A stretch of DNA of 64,000 nucleotides. Source: Methanobrevibacter sp. (lineage in GTDB: Archaea > Methanobacteriota > Methanobacteria > Methanobacteriales > Methanobacteriaceae). The translations under genes were made by a program, and so were the position numbers. Under the pieces are notes generated by a model. It was not told the origin of the DNA, searched no databases, and was given only the letters and a program-made list of their open reading frames with translations. Where the stretch lies: the NCBI RefSeq assembly GCF_017427765.1, contig NZ_JAFRSC010000028.1, positions 1 to 64,000 on the forward strand, given 5' to 3'. This document shows positions 33,955 through 42,645 of the stretch, one piece after another. Within the stretch, counting starts at the first letter, position 1, and the number at the start of each line of letters is the position of its first letter.

Positions 33955-34662
33955 ATGAATAAAAAACAACAATATCAAATATTAGTAGCGGTTCTGATAG
34001 TTATTGTGATATTCAATGTAGCAGTTATATTTACTTCAAACAGTCCCCATGATAACATTTATAATGTCACTACTGTTGGAAAAAATGCTAATGGTACAGT
34101 ATATAAAATTATAGCCGGAAATCCCTCTTCCAATGAGACAGTCGGCATAATTTTAGGCGTTCATCCAAGAGAACATGAAATGCACGAAGCTGTAAATAAT
34201 ACAATCCACAACATCACATCAGAAAACGGAGATAGAAATCTCACCAAGAAATATGTGATTTACTACGTTAAAGTTAAAGACAATTTAACTTCCCGTGATG
34301 ATACAAGAGCTGCAGGAGAGGCACTGGCACATAAATATATTGTTCCTAAAATTAAAAAGGACAATCCATTCATTGTTGTTGACGTTCATGAAATAGACCC
34401 GATCTATGAATATTCCAATTTCTTATTTAGTTTATCCAACAGAACCGAAAAAATAGACTCATACATTGATAAACTATCCAAGGATATTGGCGTGGTTGAC
34501 TTTAACTTTACTGAAGGAACCAGTCCAGAAAAAGTTACAATGCCAATAGCTGAGAAAGGAATTACTACAATATTGCTTGAAACATCAATTACTGATGATT
34601 ACGCACAAAAACAAGATGCAGCTAATAGATTAATTAGAAGTTTAGACAAACTAGAACCTTAA
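33955..34662 (+). CDS. Exported M14-like (zinc carboxypeptidase fold) peptidase
   Basis: A 235 aa protein with an N-terminal anchor (about 9-27) and an outside domain. GVHPREHEMHEAV near 68-80 gives the HxxE zinc pair of M14 peptidases, VVDVHEID near 144-151 the third zinc ligand, and ILLETSITDDY near 202 a Glu placed like the catalytic Glu. The family includes carboxypeptidases and aspartoacylase-like deacylases. The substrate could be cell-wall peptide, but nothing nearby proves it. It ends 9 bases before nadM. Confidence 0.65.
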   Translation: MNKKQQYQILVAVLIVIVIFNVAVIFTSNSPHDNIYNVTTVGKNANGTVYKIIAGNPSSNETVGIILGVHPREHEMHEAVNNTIHNITSENGDRNLTKKYVIYYVKVKDNLTSRDDTRAAGEALAHKYIVPKIKKDNPFIVVDVHEIDPIYEYSNFLFSLSNRTEKIDSYIDKLSKDIGVVDFNFTEGTSPEKVTMPIAEKGITTILLETSITDDYAQKQDAANRLIRSLDKLEP

Positions 34663-35205
<543 letters not shown>

Positions 35206-35255
35206 CAATAGTTATTTATACTGATTAAATCATATAAAAAAATGGAGATGAAACA

Positions 35256-35693
35256 ATGGTAGTAAGAGTTATTGAAGCTAAAGAAGATAAAGTTACCATG
35301 GCTGATTTAATAGCAGAATTGAAAAAAAGTACAAAAATTGATTATTCCGGGGCTATCTTTACTTTTGAAGGTATCGTGCGCGGTAAAGAAGAGAATATGA
35401 ATTTAAAAAAATTAATTTTATCTACACCAGATAAGCAAAAAACCATTTCAGACATCGAAAAGATAGTTGAAAATGCCAAAATCAAATATAATGTTTTTGA
35501 AATATCTGTCGTCCATTATATAGGTGAATTTTATACCGGCGACATGCTGTTTTTAGTTGCGGTTTTAGGAAATCACAGAGGCGAAACTCTTGATGCTTTA
35601 AAAGAAGTTATTGAAACTGTAAAATATGACGTTGAATTTAAAAAAGAAGAAATTTCTGAAGAAGGTACAAAGACCATTCTTGCAGGAGGTTAG
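35256..35693 (+). CDS. moaE: Molybdopterin synthase catalytic subunit MoaE
   Basis: MoaE inserts two sulfurs into precursor Z to make molybdopterin, for tungsten or molybdenum formylmethanofuran dehydrogenase. The family pattern GAIFTFEGIVRG near 32-43, VHYIGEFYTGDMLFLVAVLG near 87, and HRGETLDALKEVIETVK near 109-125 with the catalytic Lys region (YDVEFKKEE) is clear, though the N terminus is slightly extended. The GGAG site precedes the ATG. It is close to three molbindin genes on the opposite strand. Confidence 0.9.
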   Translation: MVVRVIEAKEDKVTMADLIAELKKSTKIDYSGAIFTFEGIVRGKEENMNLKKLILSTPDKQKTISDIEKIVENAKIKYNVFEISVVHYIGEFYTGDMLFLVAVLGNHRGETLDALKEVIETVKYDVEFKKEEISEEGTKTILAGG

Positions 35694-35696
35694 GCA

Positions 35697-35836
35697 ATGT
35701 TAATGGGAATTAACATCATCCGTTTAATAATTTTATTTGAATAATTTTTGCAGTATTAAAAAATTTAAAAACTCTTTTAAAAGCTGCAATAATAATATTC
35801 GTTATTTTAATGTTATTAGGACTAGCAGGATTCTAA
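35697..35836 (+). other. Possible broken or non-canonically started microprotein gene
   Basis: Just after moaE an ATG at 35697 opens a 15-codon frame (MLMGINIIRLIILFE). A one-base frame change near 35738-35744 would join it to a second frame, 35741-35836, which encodes a clear single membrane helix (LLKAAIIIFVILMLLGLAGF). The second frame has no canonical start of its own. It could be a frameshifted small membrane protein or chance AT-rich sequence. Confidence 0.2.
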
Positions 35837-35850
35837 TCCTACTGTCCCAC

Positions 35851-36057
35851 TTATTTTCCAATAATTACTTCAGTAGATTTGATTATTGCAGTTACATCAT
35901 CGCCTTCAGATAAACCTAAGTTTTCAGCTGACTCTTTTGTGATTACAGCAGTAATAACATTAGGTTCTGTAATTTCAATTTTGATGTTTGCCATTACAGC
36001 ACCAAGATCTACGTTTGTAACTTTTCCTTCTAATTGATTTCTTGCACTAAGTTTCAT
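35851..36057 (-). CDS. Molbindin (Mop/TOBE domain protein), third of tandem set
   Basis: A 68 aa single-TOBE-domain protein that binds molybdate or tungstate as an oligomer and buffers the oxyanion in the cytoplasm. It begins SARNQLEGKVTNVDLGAVMANI and has the ITKESAENLGLSEGD region common to molbindins. It is almost identical to the copy at 36313 (differences around DLG and DDVTAII), consistent with recent duplication. It is last of three copies in the same direction. Confidence 0.9.
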   Translation of the reverse strand: MKLSARNQLEGKVTNVDLGAVMANIKIEITEPNVITAVITKESAENLGLSEGDDVTAIIKSTEVIIGK

Positions 36058-36081
36058 TTTATAATCTCCATTAAAATTTAT

Positions 36082-36288
36082 CTATTTTCCAATAATAACT
36101 TCAGTAGATTTGATGAGAGCACAAACTTCATCGCCATCTTTTAAATCCAAGTTTTCAGCTGACTCTTTAGTAATTACAGCAGTAATAACACTAGGATCTT
36201 CCACTTCAATTTTAATATTTGCCATTACAGCACCTTTTTCAACACTAACAACTTTACCTTTTAACTGATTTCTTGCACTAATATCCAT
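36082..36288 (-). CDS. Molbindin (Mop/TOBE domain protein), second of tandem set
   Basis: A 68 aa molbindin, the most divergent of the three tandem copies (DISARNQLKGKVVSVEKG, EDPSVITAV, NLDLKDGDEV). I chose the ATG at 36288 because it has GGAG nine bases upstream and gives exactly the same length as the flanking copies; an in-frame ATG at 36303 overlaps that site. Divergence within the set suggests different affinity or hetero-oligomers (inference). Confidence 0.9.
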   Translation of the reverse strand: MDISARNQLKGKVVSVEKGAVMANIKIEVEDPSVITAVITKESAENLDLKDGDEVCALIKSTEVIIGK

Positions 36289-36312
36289 AATTAACAACTC
36301 CATATTTTATAT

Positions 36313-36519
36313 CTATTTTCCAATAATAACTTCAGTAGATTTGATGAGAGCACAAACTTCATCGCCTTCAGATAAACCTAAGTTTTCAGCAGACTCTTTA
36401 GTAATTACAGCAGTAATAACATTAGGTTCTGTAATTTCAATTTTGATGTTTGCCATTACAGCACCAAGTTCGACATTTGTAACTTTTCCTTCTAATTGAT
36501 TTCTTGCACTAAGTTTCAT
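36313..36519 (-). CDS. Molbindin (Mop/TOBE domain protein), first of tandem set
   Basis: A 68 aa molbindin with the same start and length as its two neighbours. It is promoter-proximal: an AAGGTGAT site precedes the ATG, and a TATA-like ATATAAAATG lies at about 36563-36573 on the minus strand. A perfect dyad just upstream (36583-36600) could bind a molybdate or tungstate regulator. It likely leads a three-gene transcript. Confidence 0.9.
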   Translation of the reverse strand: MKLSARNQLEGKVTNVELGAVMANIKIEITEPNVITAVITKESAENLGLSEGDEVCALIKSTEVIIGK

Positions 36520-36932
36520 TCATATCACCTTATTTTATATATAAATTATTTTATTCGAAATACATTTTATATTTTTTCAAAAGTTGATTTTCACATCAAC
36601 ACATGTTTTGTAATAATAAGTTGTATCGAATTGTATATAAATATTTCGGTTTTTTGGGTAAATAAGGATTTTGAAATCGATTACTTATTTTGCTTCATAT
36701 CGATATAAAAAATAAAAATTAATTATAAAATAATCATTAAAAATAATTAATTTTTTATAATTCACTTTATTTTTATTTTATAATAAAAATAAAATAATAA
36801 TAAAGCAATATATTTAATTTAAAAATTTATAATTCTATTATATTAAATTTTATCGAAATTCAATAAAATATCTATTGAACTTTATAAATAAACTAGAAAA
36901 TTATATTAAAAAACAAATCGAAAAATAATAAT
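36520..36932. other. AT-rich divergent region upstream of molbindins and trmO
   Basis: No gene is visible in these 413 bases. It contains the molbindin promoter and dyad on the left and a CTTTATAAAT TATA-like box at about 36879-36888 for trmO on the right. TCGAA or ATCGAT sequences recur (about 36554, 36627, 36677, 36699, 36853, 36917), unusual in DNA this poor in CG; their meaning is unclear. Confidence 0.4.
36583..36600 (-). promoter_or_regulatory. Dyad upstream of the molbindin promoter, candidate operator
   Basis: GTTGAT (36583-36588) and ATCAAC (36595-36600) form a perfect inverted repeat around six bases. It lies just upstream of the probable TATA box of the molbindin operon, a position usual for an archaeal activator or repressor site. 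No regulator gene is adjacent. Confidence 0.4.
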
Positions 36933-37418
36933 ATGAAAGTCGAAATGGAATCTATCGGTACAATCCATACCGAATTTAAAGAAATTGAAGGAATGCCCAT
37001 ACAGCCAACAGGTGCAAAAGGAGTAAAAGGAACAATTGAAATTAAAGACAAATATGTTGATGGTCTTAAGGATTTAAATGATTTCTCACACATCCACATA
37101 ATTTATTTGCTGCACAAAGTAGAAGGATATATGCTTGAGGTGAAACCGTTCATGGACAATGACACCCATGGAGTATTTGCAACAAGATCACCTAAAAGGC
37201 CAAACCGCATCGGAATGAGTGTAGTCAAAGTCACAGATGTTAAAGATAATAAAGTCTGCGTTGAAAATATTGACGTTCTGGACGGAACACCGCTTTTAGA
37301 TATCAAACCATATGTACCTCAATTATACGAAGATACAATTGATGAGTTAAAAATAGGATGGTTTGAAACCAAACACAAAAAAGCAAAATCACAAAAATCA
37401 GATGATAGATTCAAATAA
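36933..37418 (+). CDS. trmO: TrmO-like tRNA (t6A37) N6-methyltransferase
   Basis: A 161 aa protein of the TrmO/YaeB (UPF0066) family, which methylates the N6 of threonylcarbamoyl-adenosine 37 in tRNA using SAM through an unusual beta-barrel. The signature GVFATRSPKRPNRIGMSVVK near 90-108 and the N-terminal ESIGTIHTEF, then FSHIHIIYLLH near 52 are characteristic. The charged C-terminal tail (HKKAKSQKSDDRFK) is extra. The archaeal target is inferred from bacteria. Confidence 0.9.
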   Translation: MKVEMESIGTIHTEFKEIEGMPIQPTGAKGVKGTIEIKDKYVDGLKDLNDFSHIHIIYLLHKVEGYMLEVKPFMDNDTHGVFATRSPKRPNRIGMSVVKVTDVKDNKVCVENIDVLDGTPLLDIKPYVPQLYEDTIDELKIGWFETKHKKAKSQKSDDRFK

Positions 37419-37452
37419 TCTATCACGACTATTTTTTAAAAAAAAATAATAG

Positions 37453-38481
37453 CTATAAGTTATTTATAGCTTCAGTAATCAACTGAATAGTTGATTCAAT
37501 ATCATCCATACTGCATACACTTACAGGAGTGTGTATGTAACGAGTAGGAACAGATAAAACACCTGTAGGAATACCTTCACGAGTTAGGTGAATTGCAGTC
37601 CCGTCAGTTGTACCTCCGTCACTTACTTCCAATTGGTATGGAATTTCATTTTCATCTCCTGCTTTTATGAGCATTTCTTTTACAGATTGCTGAGTTAAGA
37701 TACCTCTTCCGCTTGCATCTGCCAGAATAACAGCAGGACCTTTACCCATTACAACAGGTGCTTCTTCAGGTTTGATTCCTGGATGGTCACCTGATAGGGT
37801 TACATCAAGTGCAATAGCCAAATCAGGGTTCAATCTAAATGATGAAGTTTTTGCTCCTTTAAGTCCCACTTCTTCCTGAACGGTTCCTACACCATAAACA
37901 GTAGCTCGGGTTTTGACTCTTTTTAAAACTTCAATCATTACATAACAGCCTACACGATTGTCTAGTGCCTTACCCATAATTAAATTATTTGGATATTCTT
38001 CAAAGAGTGCATTGAATGTCATTTTGTCTCCAATTCTGACCATTTTTTCTGCATCTTCCTTATCTTTTGCACCGATATCGATAAACATATCGTCAGCTTT
38101 AACGACTTTGTTTCTTTCTTCAGGTTTGGTAACGTGAGGTGGTTTTGAACCTATTACACCTACAACCGGTTCTCCAATAGATGAGTGAATAGTTACTGTT
38201 TGATTCATCAGCATCTGATCGTTAATTCCACCAATATTTGAGAATTTGATAAATCCGTTATCATCAATGTATCTTACCATGAGCCCAATTTCATCCATGT
38301 GAGCTGCAAGCATTACAGTAGGAGCTTTTTTTTCACCTTTTTTGGTTGCAATCAAGTTTCCCATACTGTCTTTTTCGATTTTGTCAGCTACATCTTCTAA
38401 TTCACGTGTAATAATTTTAGCTATTTCTTCTTCTGAACCTGATACTCCAGGTGCTAAAGATAGCTCTCTCATTAATTCCAT
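37453..38481 (-). CDS. M42-family aminopeptidase
   Basis: A 342 aa dinuclear metallopeptidase of the M42 (TET/PepA-like) family that trims peptides in the cytoplasm as a large complex. Metal and catalytic residues lie in [11 protein letters not shown] near 59-69, [12 protein letters not shown] near 170, [13 protein letters not shown] near 203-215 (the catalytic Glu pair), [12 protein letters not shown] near 225 and a C-terminal [14 protein letters not shown] near 315. Members are often listed as endoglucanase M, a known misannotation. Confidence 0.94.
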   Translation of the reverse strand: MELMRELSLAPGVSGSEEEIAKIITRELEDVADKIEKDSMGNLIATKKGEKKAPTVMLAAHMDEIGLMVRYIDDNGFIKFSNIGGINDQMLMNQTVTIHSSIGEPVVGVIGSKPPHVTKPEERNKVVKADDMFIDIGAKDKEDAEKMVRIGDKMTFNALFEEYPNNLIMGKALDNRVGCYVMIEVLKRVKTRATVYGVGTVQEEVGLKGAKTSSFRLNPDLAIALDVTLSGDHPGIKPEEAPVVMGKGPAVILADASGRGILTQQSVKEMLIKAGDENEIPYQLEVSDGGTTDGTAIHLTREGIPTGVLSVPTRYIHTPVSVCSMDDIESTIQLITEAINNL

Positions 38482-38631
38482 CGTATCACCAATAATTTTT
38501 ATATATTTTAATAATATTAAATAGTTTCTAAAAATTCACAAAAAAGAAGTAGGTCAAATAACTTATTTTTGATAACAAATATTCGATATTTTTAAGATTA
38601 CAGATTAATATATAATTAATAAGGTGAGAGT

Positions 38632-39390
38632 ATGTCAAAAATCATGAAAATATATTTCAGTCCATCCGGAACAACCAAGCAGGTTGTTGAACAAGTTGCA
38701 AGCAATTTTGATAATCAAAGCGAAAATTACGATTTACTTAATTTCAGCGAAGCAAAAGAGTTTTCCGCACAAGACATTGCAATTGTTGGATTGCCTATTT
38801 TTGCAGGAAGACTTCCTAAAAGCGGCCGTGACAGATTGGCCAAACTGAAAGGTAATAATACAAAAGCAATAGCAATTACCAATTACGGAAATGCCCATGT
38901 TAGTGATGCATTGTTGGAATTAGTGGACCTGCTAAAAGAAAATAACTTTGATGTTGTTGCAGCTGCCACAACAGTAAGTCATCACTCAATATTTGACGGT
39001 GTTGCAGTTGGAAGACCAGATTCAGAAGACATAGAAAAAATTAATGAGTTTTCTAAAAAATGCGCAGATAAAATTGAATCCGGTGAAAGTTTAAAATCAG
39101 AAATTCCCGGAAACAGACCATATGTAGATTACAAGCAACTTCCATTTGAAATAAGCTGTGATGAAACAGTCTGTGCATTCTGCTATGACTGTGTATCAGT
39201 TTGTCCTGAAAAAGCGATTCCGGATGATGACCCTATAGATACTGACCTGGATATATGTTCCAGATGCAGCGCATGCATAAGTATTTGTCCTGAGGATGCC
39301 CGTAAATTTTCAGGAGAAGCATTTGAAACTAAAAAACCAGCTTTTGAAAGTGCAAATAGCGAAAGAAAAGAACCGGAGTTTTTCCTATAG
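38632..39390 (+). CDS. Flavodoxin-ferredoxin fusion (EFR1-like)
   Basis: A 252 aa redox protein. The N-terminal flavodoxin-like domain begins MKIYFSPSGTTKQVVEQVA with the phosphate loop and has IAIVGLPIFAGRLPKSGRD near 46. From about 175 two [4Fe-4S] motifs follow: CAFCYDCVSVCP and CSRCSACISICPEDA. Such EFR1-type proteins shuttle electrons between FMN and ferredoxin; the partner is unknown. An AAGGTGAGAG site precedes the ATG. It ends with a 6-base overlap with the opposite gene. Confidence 0.9.
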   Translation: MSKIMKIYFSPSGTTKQVVEQVASNFDNQSENYDLLNFSEAKEFSAQDIAIVGLPIFAGRLPKSGRDRLAKLKGNNTKAIAITNYGNAHVSDALLELVDLLKENNFDVVAAATTVSHHSIFDGVAVGRPDSEDIEKINEFSKKCADKIESGESLKSEIPGNRPYVDYKQLPFEISCDETVCAFCYDCVSVCPEKAIPDDDPIDTDLDICSRCSACISICPEDARKFSGEAFETKKPAFESANSERKEPEFFL

Positions 39391-40890
39391 GCTCATTCTT
39401 TTTTTAGCTACTGCTCTTACATATTCATTTTCATCAGAAATTGAAACTTCTTTTAGGACTTTTTTACTTACTATTTTTTTACAGGCGGCTTCACGAACTC
39501 TCCAGGAATCATCGTTTTTAACTATATCAGTCAAGTATTTCTGGTCCCTTATCAATGAAACAGCCCTGACAGATATATTTTCAGAAATACCCTGTTCATG
39601 AATTTTCATCAGACACTTTTCAACTTTAATTTTATTTAAGGCTTTAAGTGAAAATTCCTCATCCTTATTTGCAAGAACAATCTTAATCAATGTTTCAAGG
39701 TCTGTAATGTGGTCCAATGTTGATTTTCGGACGGTTTCCAATTTGGCATTTTTCAATATTTCAATGAAGTTTTTCTCTTCTTTAATGTGCTCCATAGCCT
39801 GTGTTGCAACATCATCATGTGTAGTATTGATTGCGATATATGTAAAATCTTCTTCATCAGCCAATGCTGGATTTGACAAAGCATGGTTTCTAACGAATTG
39901 GTCATCATCATTTAATGCAATATTAATCAGTTCTTTGGAATTGCTTAAGTTTTTAACTGCAATTTGTCTTACGAATGGATCTTTTTCGCCAGATATGATT
40001 TTCAGCAATGTGTCCTCGGAAGTTACTTTTTTAACGGCTTCAGCCCTTACAACACTATCAACATCATTTAAAGCAATCTGTGAAATTAAATCCTCATCAT
40101 CAACTTTATTTATGATATCCAAACGAACATCCGCCTTATCAGAATTTAAAGCAATATCCTTTAAAATACCGACATTTTGGATTTTTCCAAAAATAATCGA
40201 CCTGATTTTAGCATTTTCCTCATTTTTGGCAATATCTGCCAGAATATCTTCATTTTCAATCTTTTTGATGGCAGCTATCTTAACTGCCTCATCTCCATCT
40301 TGGACAGCTACTTTAAAAAGAACATCCTCATCAGTGAAATTATCTTTATTTACAGCAGATTTTCTAATTGAGGAATCCTTAGCTTTAAAAACCAGGTCAT
40401 ATAATATTTCTTCATCATTTATTTTTTCCAGAGACAATCTTCGGTAATTTCTGTCAATTGCATTTATAGCTATGTCTTCAAGAGTTTCCTCATCGACAAT
40501 CTTTTCAAAAATCTCATCGACATTCTTACTTTTTTTGGTGTTTTTGACAATTTCAGATATCGATTTGTTGTTTTCACCAAGCCTTTCATAGGCAAAACTT
40601 CTTACATCAAAAAATTTTGAATTTTCAGCAGCATCCCAAAGCAGCCTTTCGTCTTTAAGTTTATTTGCTGCAATCAATCTGATTGCACGGTCTTTAACAT
40701 TTTTTGCAATGTCAAGTGCTACAAACTGGTCTGTGATATTATCAGCTGCCACTGCCCTTTCGGTTCTGTCTTTACTGTTAATAGCTATTTCTTTTAAAAT
40801 AAGCTGATCCTCATCAATTTCAACATCATCCGGAACAGGTTTTTTTTCCTTTTTGTTGTCCTTACTTTTAAATCTGTCTAAAAATCCCAT
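39385..40890 (-). CDS. HEAT-like repeat protein, 501 aa
   Basis: After a Lys-rich N terminus (FLDRFKSKDNKKEKK) the protein consists of about 18-20 short repeats of 22-25 residues with the pattern L-x-x-I-A-x-N-x-x-D-x-x-V-R-x-x-A-x-x-K-I-x-x-E, as in ALNDVDSVVRAEAVKKV. This is a HEAT/armadillo-type alpha-solenoid used as a protein scaffold. It is followed immediately by, and starts 1 base after, the YprB-like nuclease gene, so the two are co-transcribed. A scaffold role for the nuclease is an inference. Confidence 0.85.
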   Translation of the reverse strand: MGFLDRFKSKDNKKEKKPVPDDVEIDEDQLILKEIAINSKDRTERAVAADNITDQFVALDIAKNVKDRAIRLIAANKLKDERLLWDAAENSKFFDVRSFAYERLGENNKSISEIVKNTKKSKNVDEIFEKIVDEETLEDIAINAIDRNYRRLSLEKINDEEILYDLVFKAKDSSIRKSAVNKDNFTDEDVLFKVAVQDGDEAVKIAAIKKIENEDILADIAKNEENAKIRSIIFGKIQNVGILKDIALNSDKADVRLDIINKVDDEDLISQIALNDVDSVVRAEAVKKVTSEDTLLKIISGEKDPFVRQIAVKNLSNSKELINIALNDDDQFVRNHALSNPALADEEDFTYIAINTTHDDVATQAMEHIKEEKNFIEILKNAKLETVRKSTLDHITDLETLIKIVLANKDEEFSLKALNKIKVEKCLMKIHEQGISENISVRAVSLIRDQKYLTDIVKNDDSWRVREAACKKIVSKKVLKEVSISDENEYVRAVAKKRMSL

Positions 40891-40891
40891 T

Positions 40892-41938
40892 TTAATTTAC
40901 TTCCTCATACATTTTCTCTAGAAAACTTGCTAATGAAATAATATCTTGACGATTATGTTCTATAATTGGAACGATTGGGCCTATATTTTTTTCGGCCAAA
41001 TAAGTATTATAGTAATCAGGAATATATTGGCCTGACACATCTCCATGACGTTCTATTCCAAAGAGTTCCTTTTCAATAGTTTGAAGCTGACAATTAGGAA
41101 GCTCATCTCTCCAGAGGTTTTTTGCAAAATACATCAAATCCAGATGAGGCAAATTCAAATCAACAGATAATCTATTGTACATACACCTGTTTTTGATATA
41201 TGGAACATCGAAGCTTTTTCCATTGAACGTGACATGTACTGAATCTTCATCCAAATGGGACAAATACGCTTCGATTACTGCAGGTTCCTCATAGATTTCC
41301 CTTAAAAAATATTGTGATGAAATTATTTTATTTCCTTTTATCTCAGCAACACCTATCAGTATTATCGGAACATTTGAAAGACCCAATGTTTCTATATCCA
41401 TAAATTTGAAGTTTTCCTTATCTGTCAAGCTGATTGATTTGAGAATATTGTCCCTGCATTTTTTGCTGTATCTGTTATTGTCGAGCAAATCAACAATTTC
41501 TGCAAATGATAGATTGTCCAGATTATCCATGAATTTGCATGCCACATCACAATACTTGTCATGATTTTTAAGAGAATCAATAGTGGAATATCCTTTATTT
41601 TTAAGATTCTGTTCTGTCTTAAGACCTATTTTAGGCAATAATTTAAGATTACTGTTCATCTGATTTTTAAAATCATTGTCATCAATTATGAAATTAATCT
41701 TTTGTTTTTCTGTAATTTTTAATGCATCCCCATAAGATGTAGAAATAACACGGGAGTTATCTATGTCAGATAATTTCTTGCCATCATAATCATTTAAAAG
41801 AGTTTCCTTATAATCCTGAAAATAGGAGTAATATAACTTTCGAGCTTCCTTTTTTGCTTTTTTGGATGGATTTTGAGAGCCTATTGAATTTGAAATGACC
41901 CTCTGCAGATACATTTCATGTTCATCATAGTTTGTCAT
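40892..41938 (-). CDS. YprB/MrfB-like RNase H-fold 3'-5' exonuclease
   Basis: A 348 aa protein with a helix-hairpin-helix-like segment (LLPKIGLKTEQNLKNKGY, near 99) and a C-terminal DnaQ-like RNase_H_2 domain. Acidic motifs are FMDIETLG near 178 (Asp and Glu), HVTFNGKSFDVPYI near 233 and EHNRQDIISLASF near 327 (His and Asp of a DEDDh site). LDLMYFAKNLW and LFGIERHGDVSGQYIPDYY match YprB. Bacillus MrfB has C-terminal TPRs that are absent here; the DUF1998 helicase at 12223 carries TPRs instead. A HEAT-repeat gene follows directly. Confidence 0.85.
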   Translation of the reverse strand: MTNYDEHEMYLQRVISNSIGSQNPSKKAKKEARKLYYSYFQDYKETLLNDYDGKKLSDIDNSRVISTSYGDALKITEKQKINFIIDDNDFKNQMNSNLKLLPKIGLKTEQNLKNKGYSTIDSLKNHDKYCDVACKFMDNLDNLSFAEIVDLLDNNRYSKKCRDNILKSISLTDKENFKFMDIETLGLSNVPIILIGVAEIKGNKIISSQYFLREIYEEPAVIEAYLSHLDEDSVHVTFNGKSFDVPYIKNRCMYNRLSVDLNLPHLDLMYFAKNLWRDELPNCQLQTIEKELFGIERHGDVSGQYIPDYYNTYLAEKNIGPIVPIIEHNRQDIISLASFLEKMYEEVN

Positions 41939-42045
41939 TCAAGTAAACTTTATATAATCAATCAATATATAGTTTTTTAATAAAGTATACTTGAATTTTT
42001 ATAAATTATAAATAACTTTATATACTATTAAAACAAAAATAATAA

Positions 42046-42182
42046 TTGGCTACTATGTAGCCAGAGAGATAGATTAAACAGCCAAATTTTAAAATTCATT
42101 TCTCTAAAAAGCTTGTAAAAGCAAGTTGTTAGGTAGTTAATTAAAATATTACCTACCTAACCATCCCAAAATACTCTTTTTT
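42046..42182 (+). ncRNA. Candidate structured RNA 1 (about 137 nt)
   Basis: A TATA box TTTATATA at 42017-42024 predicts a start near 42046. The RNA has a GGCTAC-TAT-GTAGCC hairpin (42048-42062), an 8-bp stem 42063-42070/42098-42105, a 6-bp stem 42110-42115/42122-42127 with a TAAAAG loop, and a perfect 9-bp GTTAGGTAG/CTACCTAAC stem (42128-42136/42153-42161), then a T run at 42177-42182. TTGGCT (42046-42051) can instead pair with AGCCAA (42080-42085), an alternative fold. No known family is recognised. It could be an independent RNA or a leader of the gene at 42250. Confidence 0.5.
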
Positions 42183-42249
42183 GAAATAATTAGAAAAACT
42201 TATTATATTTTCAAATCAATATAATAATATCATTAAACAAGGTTTGAAA

Positions 42250-42633
42250 ATGAAACTAAAGTTAGCAATTACATTTGGAATACTTATCTGGATTATAACT
42301 TACATTTTAACAGAAATATTCAATCCGATATTTACAAATAACTTACCCGGCATTAATATAACCGTTCCAATAATATTAATCATTACAACCGGATTTTTTG
42401 GAATATTATACATCAGGAATGTTGATGAAAATGAAGTTATTGAAGGATTGGCAGTCGGACTAGTATTTATAGCAATTGATATAATTCTGGATATAGTCTT
42501 TATCATATATCCTAATGTTAAAACATTAATGTTCAGCGATTATAATCTGCATTTATTCTCAATGATTGTTTTAACTATATTAATTACAACATTTTTAGGA
42601 TATTTAGCTCAAATGAATATTGATTTAAAATAA
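42250..42633 (+). CDS. Small membrane protein, four transmembrane helices
   Basis: A 127 aa very hydrophobic protein with four predicted membrane helices (about 5-25, 33-53, 66-92, 101-122) and short loops. I do not recognise the family. I chose the ATG at 42250, which has AAGGT seven bases upstream; a TTG two codons earlier is an alternative. It follows the candidate RNA 1, and precedes the CoA-synthesis pair by 12 bases. A pantothenate-related transport role is conceivable from context only. Confidence 0.65.
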   Translation: MKLKLAITFGILIWIITYILTEIFNPIFTNNLPGINITVPIILIITTGFFGILYIRNVDENEVIEGLAVGLVFIAIDIILDIVFIIYPNVKTLMFSDYNLHLFSMIVLTILITTFLGYLAQMNIDLK

Positions 42634-42645
42634 GGAGATTAATTA

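Noticed and set aside
35851-36519. CRISPR-like or tandem DNA repeat
   Set aside because: The strong repetition is explained by three homologous molbindin genes, each with its own start, stop and ribosome site.
39707-40447. Long plus-strand frame of 246 codons opposite the HEAT-repeat gene
   Set aside because: Ser/Phe-rich composition typical of an antisense shadow of a Glu/Lys/Asp-rich gene; no ribosome site or family.
42046-42182. C/D box guide RNA identity for candidate RNA 1
   Set aside because: I see no paired C (RUGAUGA) and D (CUGA) boxes; the helices fit a different fold.
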